In this document: positions 31,668-39,989 of the stretch, piece after piece | Position numbering within the stretch: the stretch's first letter is position 1 | Layout: each line of letters starts with the position of its first letter | Assembly (NCBI RefSeq): GCF_030816015.1 | Contig: NZ_JAUSXN010000001.1 | Span: forward strand, 744,001 to 808,000 | Direction: 5' to 3' | DNA from: Pedobacter sp. W3I1 | GTDB taxonomy: Bacteria > Bacteroidota > Bacteroidia > Sphingobacteriales > Sphingobacteriaceae | Length of the DNA: 64,000 nt | Program-made: the position numbers and the translations under genes | The notes under the pieces: model-generated | What the model was told of the DNA's origin: nothing | Database searches by the model: none | Seen by the model: the letters and a program-made list of their open reading frames with translations, nothing else

Positions 31668-31982
31668 TTATTGAACTGGTTTACCGTCTTTGTCAATTTT
31701 AACTGAACTGGTTTCAGCTTCTTTTTTAAGATTGATTAAATAATATTCTTTAGTACCTTCTTTAACAGAGAAAGCTTCAGTAGCAGTCCAACCTTTGTAA
31801 GCATCAGATTTTAATGCTGTTGTTACTGGCTCAGGAAGTTCTTCCAATTTAACCGGAGTTTTCACTGCGCTATCCTGAACTGCAACGATTGAAGTAGTTT
31901 TAAAATCTTTAACTTCACTTGCCTGTACTGCTGAGAATCCTGCTAATGCTAATACTGTTGCTGCTAAAACGAACTTTTTCAT
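31668..31982 (-). CDS. small secreted PepSY-like protein, paralog 3
   Basis: This 104-residue protein is the most divergent copy. Its signal peptide is MKKFVLAATVLALAGFSA. The mature part starts SEVKDFKTTSIVAVQDSA instead of SEVNTIKNAAIVAVQDSA, with later changes APV to EPV, NVKK to NLKK and ETGS to ETSS. The core TTALKSDAYKGWTATEAFSV is shared with the others. It is the first of the three in transcription order. Confidence 0.8.
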   Translation of the reverse strand: MKKFVLAATVLALAGFSAVQASEVKDFKTTSIVAVQDSAVKTPVKLEELPEPVTTALKSDAYKGWTATEAFSVKEGTKEYYLINLKKEAETSSVKIDKDGKPVQ

Positions 31983-32336
31983 AGTATATATTTAAAAATT
32001 TAATTTGTGTAACGATACTTGCTAATGTTTCACAATGATGCCAAATCTATTTTTACACTTAATTTATTGTTTTACAGTTGTTTATGTGTGTGCCAAAACT
32101 TTAGAAGTGTAGAATTTCTCCACACTTTGGGGTGAATGACTACAAAATTTGCAGTATTTGTTGGCGTGTATAAACTTTCTTGTGCCGATGTTACCACCTG
32201 ACGGATTTTAAAAATTCTTTTGGAGTTCTTTAGCTGTCAGGTGGTAACATCTGACAGTACACTAAATATTTTCGAAAAAATAATTTTCAATTTTTAAAAA
32301 AGAAGATTTTTTTCTATCATTGCAGCCCGATTAAAA
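31983..32336. other. gene-free stretch with a strong inverted repeat
   Basis: It contains the upstream region of secreted-protein paralog 3 and an inverted repeat with perfect 16-bp arms (32187-32202 and 32236-32251). The right part can also fold alone as CTGTCAG-gtggtaacat-CTGACAG. No protein frame is present. Confidence 0.6.
32187..32258. repeat. inverted repeat with two alternative hairpins
   Basis: The arms GATGTTACCACCTGAC and GTCAGGTGGTAACATC are exact complements separated by 33 nt. The right arm plus CTGACAG forms a competing 7-bp hairpin. This arrangement resembles REP/MITE-type interspersed elements. Confidence 0.7.
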
Positions 32337-32409
<73 letters not shown>

Positions 32410-32534
32410 CTTTTTCTACCCCGTTTCTCTAATTTCTTTTTAGGGAAGTAATTTCAAAAATCATTTCATCATCAAAATAAGCCAGGCTTGGAAAAATATT
32501 TTTATTTGCTCCGGTTATTCCGCTAATTTGCGAT

Positions 32535-33701
32535 ATGTTAAAATACTTTTCAGCCGATTGGATCTTTCCTGTTTCATCCCCGCCGATTAAAAATGGAGTA
32601 GTAGCTGTAAATCCAGATGGCGAAATTGAAGAAGTATTAACCGAAGAAGAGGCCGGGAGCCTTGATTTGGATATCATAAAATATAAAGGCTCAATCGTTC
32701 CCGGCTTTATCAATGCCCATTGCCATTTAGAACTATCGCACCTATTGAGGCAAATGCCGGAGCAAACGGGTTTAGTAGAATTTGTACAACGCATTATTAA
32801 AAGCAGACAGGGCGATATAGAAGAGATTAAAGCGGCTATGTACGCTGCCGACCAGAAAATGTTCGAAAACGGGATTGTAGCCGTAGGCGATATTTCCAAT
32901 CAAATTTCGTCAAAAGAGGTAAAAGCGCAAAGCAAAATATACTACCATACATTTATAGAAGCCATGGGCTTTAATCCGGAACGGGCAGATGCAATAATGG
33001 ATGATGTAAAGGGAATTAAGCAAGCTTTTGGATCTTTGTCCACCTCAATTGTGCCACATGCACCTTATTCAGTATCTCCGGAATTGTTCGAATTAATAAA
33101 AGTAGAGGCCGAAAAAGATAATACCTTTATTAGTATTCACAATCAGGAAACTGAAGATGAAAATGCTTTCTTCGAAAATAAATCGGGCGGCTTTTTAGCG
33201 CTCTACAAATTTTTAGGGCTCGATATTTCTTTCTTTGCCCCTACTAAAAAAACATCGTTACAAACCTGGTTGCCCTATATTAAGGAGCAAAAAACTTTGT
33301 TGGTGCATAATACTGTTGCAAGCAGGGCTGATGTTGAATTTGCTAAACATATTAATAACAAACTGTATTGGTGCCTTTGCCCACAGGCCAATTTATATAT
33401 CGAAAATGCTTTACCTGATGTAGATCTGCTAATAGAGGAGGGTGTAAAAATTACTTTGGGAACGGATAGTTTAGCCAGTAACCATCAACTAAATATCCTT
33501 TCAGAAATGATCACCTTGCAGAAATACAAGCAGGTTGCTTTTGAAGAGCTTTTGAGGTGGGCAACTATAAATGGAGCAGAATTTTTGGAGCTTAATCAAC
33601 AAATTGGAACAATAGAAGTTGGCAAAAAGCCAGGATTGAACTTGATTCAGCTTTCAGCTGATTTTATTATTGAAAGCGATCAGGTAAAGCGGTTAATTTA
33701 A
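32535..33701 (+). CDS. amidohydrolase family protein (aminodeoxyfutalosine-deaminase/chlorohydrolase-like)
   Basis: The 388-residue metal-dependent hydrolase has the TIM-barrel signature INAHCHLELSH (first metal-binding His pair), PHAPYSVSPEL, SIHNQETEDE, LLVHNT and TLGTDSLASNHQLNIL (Asp metal/catalytic). A small beta-sandwich built from both termini, KGSIVPGF and GTIEVGKKPGL, frames the barrel. These are the features of the ATZ/TRZ-SAH deaminase group. The substrate is probably an adenosine- or guanine-like aminopurine, but this is inference. It starts 125 nt after tRNA-Thr, with TAATTTG close to a -7 box just upstream. Confidence 0.82.
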   Translation: MLKYFSADWIFPVSSPPIKNGVVAVNPDGEIEEVLTEEEAGSLDLDIIKYKGSIVPGFINAHCHLELSHLLRQMPEQTGLVEFVQRIIKSRQGDIEEIKAAMYAADQKMFENGIVAVGDISNQISSKEVKAQSKIYYHTFIEAMGFNPERADAIMDDVKGIKQAFGSLSTSIVPHAPYSVSPELFELIKVEAEKDNTFISIHNQETEDENAFFENKSGGFLALYKFLGLDISFFAPTKKTSLQTWLPYIKEQKTLLVHNTVASRADVEFAKHINNKLYWCLCPQANLYIENALPDVDLLIEEGVKITLGTDSLASNHQLNILSEMITLQKYKQVAFEELLRWATINGAEFLELNQQIGTIEVGKKPGLNLIQLSADFIIESDQVKRLI

Positions 33702-33854
33702 ACGAACATAATCGCCTTAAAAATCTCCTGCTTTAATGTGTAGTATGTTTATCCAGAATTCTTTGAGGTGATTTTATTGTTTGACCTTAAAAAATGAATA
33801 TTTTAATGGATATTTCAATAATTTGCCAACCATTTTGTAACGTTAATTATCCTT

Positions 33855-34812
33855 ATGAACCCAATCTGTAAACTTTTAAATATTAAATACCCTATTATTC
33901 AGGCCGGAATGGTTTGGTGCAGTGGCTGGAGGTTAGCATCGGCGGTTTCTAATGCAGGAGGCCTGGGTATTATTGGAGCGGGATCGATGTATCCCTGATG
34001 TTTTAAGAGTACACATTCAAAAATGCAAATTGGCAACGCACCGGCCGTTTGGCGTTAATATTCCATTACTCTATCCTAATATTCAGGAGATTATAGATGT
34101 GGTAGTTGAAGAGAAAGTAAAAATTGTATTTTCTTCTGCTGGTAATCCTGCAACATGGACGAGTTTTTTAAAAGAAAGGGGTATTACTGTTGTTCATGTA
34201 ATTGCGAATACAAAATTTGCCATGAAAGCTCAGGAAGCTGGCGTTGATGCTATTGTTGCCGAAGGTTTCGAAGCAGGTGGACATAACGGGAGAGAAGAAA
34301 CCACCACCATGTGTTTAATCCCGATGATAAAAGAGGTTGTTAGAATTCCGGTTATCGCTGCTGGCGGCATCTGGAGTGGAAAAGCCATGCTGGCGGCATT
34401 TGCCTTAGGTGCTGATGCCGTTCAGATCGGTTCGGCTTTTGCTGTTGCTGAAGAATCGTCTGCCCATCCGGCGTTTAAAAATAAAATTATTTCGGCTACC
34501 GAAGGTGATACTAAACTGGCCATGAAAAAACTGGTTCCGGTGCGGTTGCTGAAAAATGAATTTGCTGATGCGATATCCATAGCAGAAGCTGAAGGTGCAG
34601 ACCAAAACCGCTTAATGGAGCTTTTGGGTAGAGCAAGGGCAAAAGCAGGTATGTTTGAGGGCGATATGGAAAATGGAGAACTCGAAATCGGTCAGGTTTC
34701 GGCAATGTTGAATGAAATTAAACCTGCAAAAGAAATTCTGGAAGATATATGGCAGGGTTTTAGGTACGAACTGCAAAGATTAAATAGTTTGCAAAGCGAA
34801 TTGGACTTATAA
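33855..34812 (+). CDS. nitronate monooxygenase family flavoprotein (frame interrupted once)
   Basis: The true start is ATG 33855, giving [20 protein letters not shown], then [15 protein letters not shown] and a stop. The next frame continues [20 protein letters not shown], as expected for this family. Removing one C of CCC at 33993-33995 joins both parts into about 318 residues. The fused protein has the FMN-binding TIM barrel of 2-nitropropane dioxygenases: [15 protein letters not shown]-like strand, [10 protein letters not shown] with a likely catalytic His, and the phosphate-binding [11 protein letters not shown] plus [11 protein letters not shown]. Members oxidise nitronates or serve as enoyl reductases (FabK). 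An internal ATG at 33952 is out of the true frame and should not be used. Confidence 0.83.
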
Positions 34813-34862
34813 ACATAGCGATACACAATTGGTTTACTAACTTTGCAATAATAAATTTTGGC

Positions 34863-35177
34863 ATGATCGAAAAAAATGTAAAGTCCCCTCAAGGGGATTT
34901 AGGGGTGAAACACCTCAATATAATGATAACAGGTAAAGTGCAAGGCGTTGGCTTTAGAGAAACTACAAAAATTATCGCCAACCAAATGATGGTGAACGGT
35001 TTTGTGAGGAACGAAAAAGACGGATCAGTTTACATCGAAGCAGAAGGCGAAGACGTTTTTCTGGAAGAATTTGTAAACTGGTGCCATGAAGGGCCCGACC
35101 GCTCACGGGTAGAAAATGTGACGGTAAGCAATGGTGAAGTAAAAAACTATCGTAATTTTGAAATCTTAAGAAAATAA
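34863..35177 (+). CDS. acyP: acylphosphatase, with an interspersed repeat in its 5' end
   Basis: The small alpha/beta enzyme hydrolyses acyl phosphates. The catalytic Arg is in [11 protein letters not shown] and the Asn in [18 protein letters not shown]. Two starts are possible. GTG 34905 gives a 90-residue protein starting (M)[12 protein letters not shown], the family's normal size and first strand. ATG 34863 adds 14 residues ([14 protein letters not shown]), encoded by a GTCCCCTCAAGGGGATTTAG repeat of the type widespread in Bacteroidota spacers. A possible -7 box TAACTTTG 18 nt upstream of ATG 34863 allows either. Confidence 0.88.
   Translation: MIEKNVKSPQGDLGVKHLNIMITGKVQGVGFRETTKIIANQMMVNGFVRNEKDGSVYIEAEGEDVFLEEFVNWCHEGPDRSRVENVTVSNGEVKNYRNFEILRK
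34881..34908. repeat. CCCCT-rich interspersed repeat inside the acylphosphatase 5' end
   Basis: AAGTCCCCTCAAGGGGATTT followed by AGGGGTGA contains the palindrome TCCCCT-ca-AGGGGA and a direct echo AGGGG. I recognise the pattern as a common Bacteroidota intergenic repeat; this is from memory and no search was done. Confidence 0.55.
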
Positions 35178-35255
35178 ATTGCTGAATTGTTGGATTGCTA
35201 TATTGTTCCGCTAAGGGGCTTATCTCAATACGCAGTACTCAAATCTCAATCATAA

Positions 35256-36746
35256 ATGTCTGTATATAAAAAGTTTCTTGGGCAAACCATGGTTTATGGT
35301 ATCAGTACCATTGCCTCTCGGTTACTCAATTTCATATTAACACCAATATTTACCCGAAGTTACGGTGCAAGTGCATTAGGCGTTTTTACCAAAATGTATG
35401 CTTATGCATCTATGACAAACGCTATACTGGCTTTTGGGATGGAGACAACTTTTTTTAGATATCTTAATAAACACGAAGACAAAAAACAACAGGTTTATAA
35501 CAATTCTTTCCTGATCGTTGCTTTTATATCTACACTCTTTTTAATTACAGGTCTTGTTTTTACTGAACCGATAACCAAATGGTTGTTAAATAATAACATG
35601 TCGCACTACCAGGATCAAAGAAGATACGTTCAGTATTTTCTCTGGCTCTTGTTTTCAGATGCCATTTGTGTAATCCCCTTTGCAAGGATTAGGGCTGATG
35701 GAAAACCTTTTAGATATAGTATTATTAAATTTATAAATATCTTAAGTTATGTGCTTTTAAGTCTGTTTTTTATTTATGGTATTCCATTGATCATTAAACA
35801 CGACTTACCGGGTGCAGCTTTCTTTCAAAATTGGTTCCGTGATAAATGGGTAGGATATGTATTTATTGCCAATCTGGTAGCAAGCGCCCTAACATTTTTG
35901 CTTTTGGTACCTGAATTTTTAAAGGTCCAGTTTAAATTTGACCGCGATCTTTTTAAAAAAATGCTTTCCTACAGCTGGCCTGTTCTGATCGCAAATTTAT
36001 CATTTATCGTTAATGAGAACCTGGACAAAATACTTTTGGATCGATATACAACCGAAGCAGAAGTTGGTATTTATGGGGCTGTATGTAAACTGGCTATATT
36101 TCTGAGTATTTTTAATATGGCTTTCAGGTTAGGTGCTGAGCCGTTTTTCTTCAGTTATGCCAAAAATGAAAACGCAAAGGTTACTTATGCGAAAATTCTG
36201 GAGTATTTTGTAATTGCACTTTCCATTCTTTTTGTTGCCCTCACTGCAAATATCGAAATCCTGAAATACTTTATCAGCCGGGATGCAAAACACCTGGCCG
36301 AGTATTGGGTAGGTTTGCCTGCAGTTCCTTATTTACTGGTGGGATATGTGTGCTTAGGTATTTATATGAATCTATCTATCTGGTACAGGTTGTCTGATCA
36401 AACCAGATTTGGATTATACATTTCTTTAGCTGGGGCCTTTATTACCATTGTGTTCAATGTTATATTAATTCCGAAGTTTAGTTATATGGGCTCGGCCTGG
36501 GTTTCGATGGCAACTTATGGAACAATGATGATTATTTCTTACATTCTAGGGCAGAAATATTACCCGATTCCCTACAATCTAAAAAAGATTTTAGCTTACT
36601 TAATCATTTCCATCATACTGGTATTCTCTTCGTTTTTTGTATTCAATAGAAACATTTATATTGGTAATGCCATGTTAATTGCTTTTGTTGCAGGCATTGC
36701 TTATTTCGAAAAGAATGATTTAATGAAAATATTGAAAAGAGGTTAG
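35256..36746 (+). CDS. polysaccharide flippase-like membrane protein (Wzx/MurJ fold)
   Basis: The 496-residue protein has about 12-14 hydrophobic segments over its full length, beginning KFLGQTMVYGISTIASRLLN. That is the usual N-terminus of MATE/MOP-superfamily lipopolysaccharide biosynthesis proteins. The segment GMETTFFRYLNK and SWPVLIANLSFIVNENLDKI are typical of the Wzx-like group in Bacteroidota. It likely flips lipid-linked oligosaccharides across the inner membrane. It is not adjacent to glycan synthesis genes here; dut follows on the same strand after a 105-nt spacer. Confidence 0.85.
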   Translation: MSVYKKFLGQTMVYGISTIASRLLNFILTPIFTRSYGASALGVFTKMYAYASMTNAILAFGMETTFFRYLNKHEDKKQQVYNNSFLIVAFISTLFLITGLVFTEPITKWLLNNNMSHYQDQRRYVQYFLWLLFSDAICVIPFARIRADGKPFRYSIIKFINILSYVLLSLFFIYGIPLIIKHDLPGAAFFQNWFRDKWVGYVFIANLVASALTFLLLVPEFLKVQFKFDRDLFKKMLSYSWPVLIANLSFIVNENLDKILLDRYTTEAEVGIYGAVCKLAIFLSIFNMAFRLGAEPFFFSYAKNENAKVTYAKILEYFVIALSILFVALTANIEILKYFISRDAKHLAEYWVGLPAVPYLLVGYVCLGIYMNLSIWYRLSDQTRFGLYISLAGAFITIVFNVILIPKFSYMGSAWVSMATYGTMMIISYILGQKYYPIPYNLKKILAYLIISIILVFSSFFVFNRNIYIGNAMLIAFVAGIAYFEKNDLMKILKRG

Positions 36747-36851
36747 TTAGAGATTTTGTATTAAGTTGATAGCTAATGGTCAATAGCTATTGGCAATGGC
36801 CATCAAACCATGAACTATAAGCCATTAACGTAAAGCACCCAACTATAAAAA

Positions 36852-37283
36852 ATGGAAATAAAAATTATCAATACATCCGGGCATCCGCTTCCACAATATG
36901 AAACTGCACATGCGGCTGGTATGGATCTGAGGGCATCAATAACAGAAGAAATGGTATTGAAACCCTTGCAACGCTCATTGGTACCAACAGGCTTGTTTAT
37001 CGAATTGCCGGTTGGTTACGAAGCACAGATCAGACCCAGAAGCGGATTAGCCTATAAGCATGGTATTAGCATTGTAAATGCGCCTGGTACAATTGATGCG
37101 GATTACCGTGGTGAAATAAAAGTATTATTGGTAAATTTATCAGATACAAATTTTAAGATCGTTAATGGCGATAGAATTGCACAAATGGTTGTTGCCAAAC
37201 ACGAAACCGTAAGCTGGCAAACCGTCGAACAATTAGGGGAAACTGCACGCGGAGAAGGTGGTTACGGGCATACTGGGAAATAA
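36852..37283 (+). CDS. dut: deoxyuridine 5'-triphosphate nucleotidohydrolase
   Basis: The enzyme hydrolyses dUTP to dUMP and pyrophosphate, keeping uracil out of DNA. The 143 residues carry all five dUTPase motifs: [40 protein letters not shown] and the C-terminal arm [11 protein letters not shown]. It forms a trimer in the cytoplasm. It is followed by the TPR gene after 54 nt. Confidence 0.96.
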   Translation: MEIKIINTSGHPLPQYETAHAAGMDLRASITEEMVLKPLQRSLVPTGLFIELPVGYEAQIRPRSGLAYKHGISIVNAPGTIDADYRGEIKVLLVNLSDTNFKIVNGDRIAQMVVAKHETVSWQTVEQLGETARGEGGYGHTGK

Positions 37284-37337
37284 GTTTGGAGTTAGCAGTT
37301 TTCAGTTTGGAGTTAATTTTTGGATGGATAAAATGAT

Positions 37338-39035
37338 ATGAAATACAAAGTACATTTTCTTGTCGGGGCTATTTTAGTGAGCTTCCAGGCTTTTGGGCAG
37401 GGAACGGTTATGCCAAGTACCAATCGCGACAGCAATATGGTAAAGCAACTGTTTTTTGCAGGCCTAAGGGAGAAAATGTCTGAAAATTATGTTGTTGCTT
37501 CTACCAATTTCAATAAAATTGTTGGCTTGGACCCCAATAACCATGCGGCCTATTTCGAGCTAGCCAATGCAAACCTGCGTTTAGATAAACTTCCGGAAGC
37601 TGAACAGAATATAAAGCAGGCCATTAAATTAAACGCCGGTAATTTATGGTACTGGCGCTTACTTGGCGAGGTATATAAACGTACCAATAAAATGCCCGAG
37701 CTGATCGAAGTATTCAACCAGTTGATCGGTCTTGATCCCGAAAACGATGCCTATTATTTTGATAAGGCCAATGCACAGTTTTTGGCTAATGAGCTGGATG
37801 CTGCAAAAAAGACCTATGATGAAATTCAGGTTAAATTTGGCGAATCGAGAGACCTGGTGAATGCGAGAAAACGCTTTCAGGTAAATGGAAGTGCTACGGA
37901 AAGCGATATAGTTAAATTGTTGGAAGGTAATCAGGCCGATGTAAAGAACTATTTATATGCTGCAGGTTTACTTTTACAAAAAGGAAATGATCCAGAAGCA
38001 TTAAAGGTGTTAACCAAAGCACAGCAACTGGAACCGAATAATTTTGAGATAAACCTGGCTTTGGCCGATATTTACCGCAAGCAGAAAAATGACGAAGCAG
38101 CATTTTCTTCCTTAAAATTGGCTTTCGAAAGCAATGAAATGCCTCTTACTGAAAAGGTGAAGATTATTGCCGCACTTTTTCCCAAACTTAACCAGCCTAT
38201 TGTTGCCAAAAATGTAACTGAACTCAGTAAACTGGTTGCAGAAAAAAATCCGGCTGAAGCAAAAGCATTAGCCCTTTATGGCGATGTACTTTATCAGCAA
38301 AACAACTTAAAAGAGGCATTGGTTCAATATCAAGCTGCTTTAAAACTGAACGAACAGGTTTATGTGGTTTGGGAACAGGTCATTAATATCCAAACACTAC
38401 TTGGGCACTATGAGGAAGCCATAAAAGTAGGCGATGAGGCTTTAAGTATTTATCCCAATCAGGCCAGTTTATACTATTATATGGCATATGCCCTGTTTAA
38501 AACAGGCAAATATGAACCAGCCCAAAACCATTTGAAAACTTCACTGCAGTTAGATGTGGAGAATAAAAGCCTGCAGGCACAGATTTATGCACTACAGGGT
38601 GATATTTACATTAATCAGAATAATTTTGCCCTGGCTAAAACAGCTTTCGAAAAAGCCATTGCAATAGAGCCCGATAATTATCTCATCATGAATAATTATG
38701 CTTACTATTTGGCGTTAAGAAATGATGATTTAACAAAGGCGGCGAAATATGCAGAAACAGCGGCCAATGCAATGCCTAATAATTCCTCAATTGTAGATAC
38801 CTATGCCTTTATTCTGTTTAAACAGCAAAAATACGATCTGGCCATAACGTGGATCGAAAAGGCTTTGCAAAACAATAGCAGTAAAAATGGTGTTTACCTG
38901 GAGCGATATGGCGATATACTTTTTATGAAAGGTGAAAAGGATGCTGCATTAGTCCAATGGCAAAAAGCAAAAGAGGCCGGAAACGGATCAGAAGTATTAA
39001 TTAAAAAGATAAATGAAAAGAAGTATTTTAAATAG
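37338..39035 (+). CDS. exported tetratricopeptide-repeat protein
   Basis: The 565-residue protein has a signal peptide (residues 1-20, ending FQAFGQG) and then about ten TPR units, for example VGLDPNNHAAYFELANANLR, KAQQLEPNNFEINLALADIY and KAIAIEPDNYLIMNNYAYYL. TPRs mediate protein assembly; the location is periplasm or outer-membrane inner face. Its stop overlaps the next gene, the DUF4292 lipoprotein, by 23 nt, so the two are translated together. The same pair followed by an EnvC-like gene is usual in Bacteroidota, which suggests a shared envelope role. Confidence 0.85.
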   Translation: MKYKVHFLVGAILVSFQAFGQGTVMPSTNRDSNMVKQLFFAGLREKMSENYVVASTNFNKIVGLDPNNHAAYFELANANLRLDKLPEAEQNIKQAIKLNAGNLWYWRLLGEVYKRTNKMPELIEVFNQLIGLDPENDAYYFDKANAQFLANELDAAKKTYDEIQVKFGESRDLVNARKRFQVNGSATESDIVKLLEGNQADVKNYLYAAGLLLQKGNDPEALKVLTKAQQLEPNNFEINLALADIYRKQKNDEAAFSSLKLAFESNEMPLTEKVKIIAALFPKLNQPIVAKNVTELSKLVAEKNPAEAKALALYGDVLYQQNNLKEALVQYQAALKLNEQVYVVWEQVINIQTLLGHYEEAIKVGDEALSIYPNQASLYYYMAYALFKTGKYEPAQNHLKTSLQLDVENKSLQAQIYALQGDIYINQNNFALAKTAFEKAIAIEPDNYLIMNNYAYYLALRNDDLTKAAKYAETAANAMPNNSSIVDTYAFILFKQQKYDLAITWIEKALQNNSSKNGVYLERYGDILFMKGEKDAALVQWQKAKEAGNGSEVLIKKINEKKYFK

Positions 39036-39804
39036 CGTATTCCTGGTAGGAGCTGTAATTTTTGTTTCAGCATGTAAACCTAAAAAAGAAATTGTAGTGG
39101 CTCCTCCTACGAAAACAGAAACGAAAACAGATAATTCGAAAGCAGAAGCCTTAACCTTATTAAATAGCAAACAACTTAAATTTAATACCCTTTCTTTAAA
39201 AGCAAAAGCAACTTTGGATATTGCCGGCGATGCAAATGATGTAACCATGAATTTCAAAATGAAAGACAAGGAGACCATTTGGGTAAGCATTACAGCCTTA
39301 GGTGGAATGGCAGAGGTGGCAAGGGCTTTGATTACGCCTGATAGCATCAAGATCATGAACCGAATGAAAAACGAATACCTGAAAAAACCATTTAGTTATA
39401 TTTACAATTTCACCAATAAACAGGTTAATTTTAATACACTGCAAGCCGTTTTAACAGGCAATGCCATGGGCGAGTTTTTAACAGCAGCATCTGATGTTAA
39501 ACAGGAAAACGGTGTGTGGGTAGTTTCGGGAAATAAATCGGAGTTAGATTACAAACTACTTTTTAACACACTTTTCAAAGTATCCGAAACCAATTTAAAT
39601 GATGCTAAAAACGGTCAGGCTTTAAAAGTTACGTATACTGACTATCAAAAATTAAACGAATCTTTGTTTCCTAGCGCATTGCAGATCAAAACGCTGTCTA
39701 AAGCAAAGAAAATAAATATTGATCTTCAGTTTGTGAAAATTGATGGCAATGTTCCTGTTGATTTTCCGTTTAATGTACCAAAGAGATTTACAGTTGTAAA
39801 GTAA
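39013..39804 (+). CDS. DUF4292 domain lipoprotein
   Basis: The 263-residue protein has a lipoprotein signal peptide with Cys21 in FVSAC, followed by a charged linker (PKKEIVVAPPTKTETKTDN). The rest has a LolA/LolB-like beta pattern with MNFKMKDKETIWVSITALGG, MNRMKNEYLKKPFSY and a C-terminal strand-rich part. DUF4292 proteins are conserved in Bacteroidota; a role in lipoprotein or lipid handling is suspected from the fold but unproven. The start codon lies inside the end of the TPR gene. Confidence 0.85.
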   Translation: MKRSILNSVFLVGAVIFVSACKPKKEIVVAPPTKTETKTDNSKAEALTLLNSKQLKFNTLSLKAKATLDIAGDANDVTMNFKMKDKETIWVSITALGGMAEVARALITPDSIKIMNRMKNEYLKKPFSYIYNFTNKQVNFNTLQAVLTGNAMGEFLTAASDVKQENGVWVVSGNKSELDYKLLFNTLFKVSETNLNDAKNGQALKVTYTDYQKLNESLFPSALQIKTLSKAKKINIDLQFVKIDGNVPVDFPFNVPKRFTVVK

Positions 39805-39839
39805 GTTTAGAGACTTCCTTATTATATTCTATAAATGAT

Positions 39840-39879
39840 TTGCCAGGAGTATGTACCAGTTGGTACAGCGGCTTGGCAA
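39840..39879. other. two-tier stem-loop after the DUF4292 gene
   Basis: TTGCCA/TGGCAA forms the outer stem and TGTACC-agtt-GGTACA the inner stem. No T run follows, so it may be a processing or protective hairpin rather than a classic terminator. Confidence 0.5.
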
Positions 39880-39989
39880 TCTTTGTTGTATATGAAGATT
39901 GAGTGAAGACAGTTCTGTAATAAGCAATTATGACTTTAGTATCTCGATTTTAATATTTTTTACTACAAAATTTTTATACTTTTGGCTTA

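Noticed and set aside
32429..32899. 156-codon minus-strand frame
   Set aside because: It overlaps the 5' end of the amidohydrolase gene, whose motifs are clear on the plus strand.
33952..34812. Nitronate monooxygenase starting at the internal ATG 33952
   Set aside because: The residues before [11 protein letters not shown] in this frame do not fit the family; the genuine N-terminus is in the other frame from 33855.
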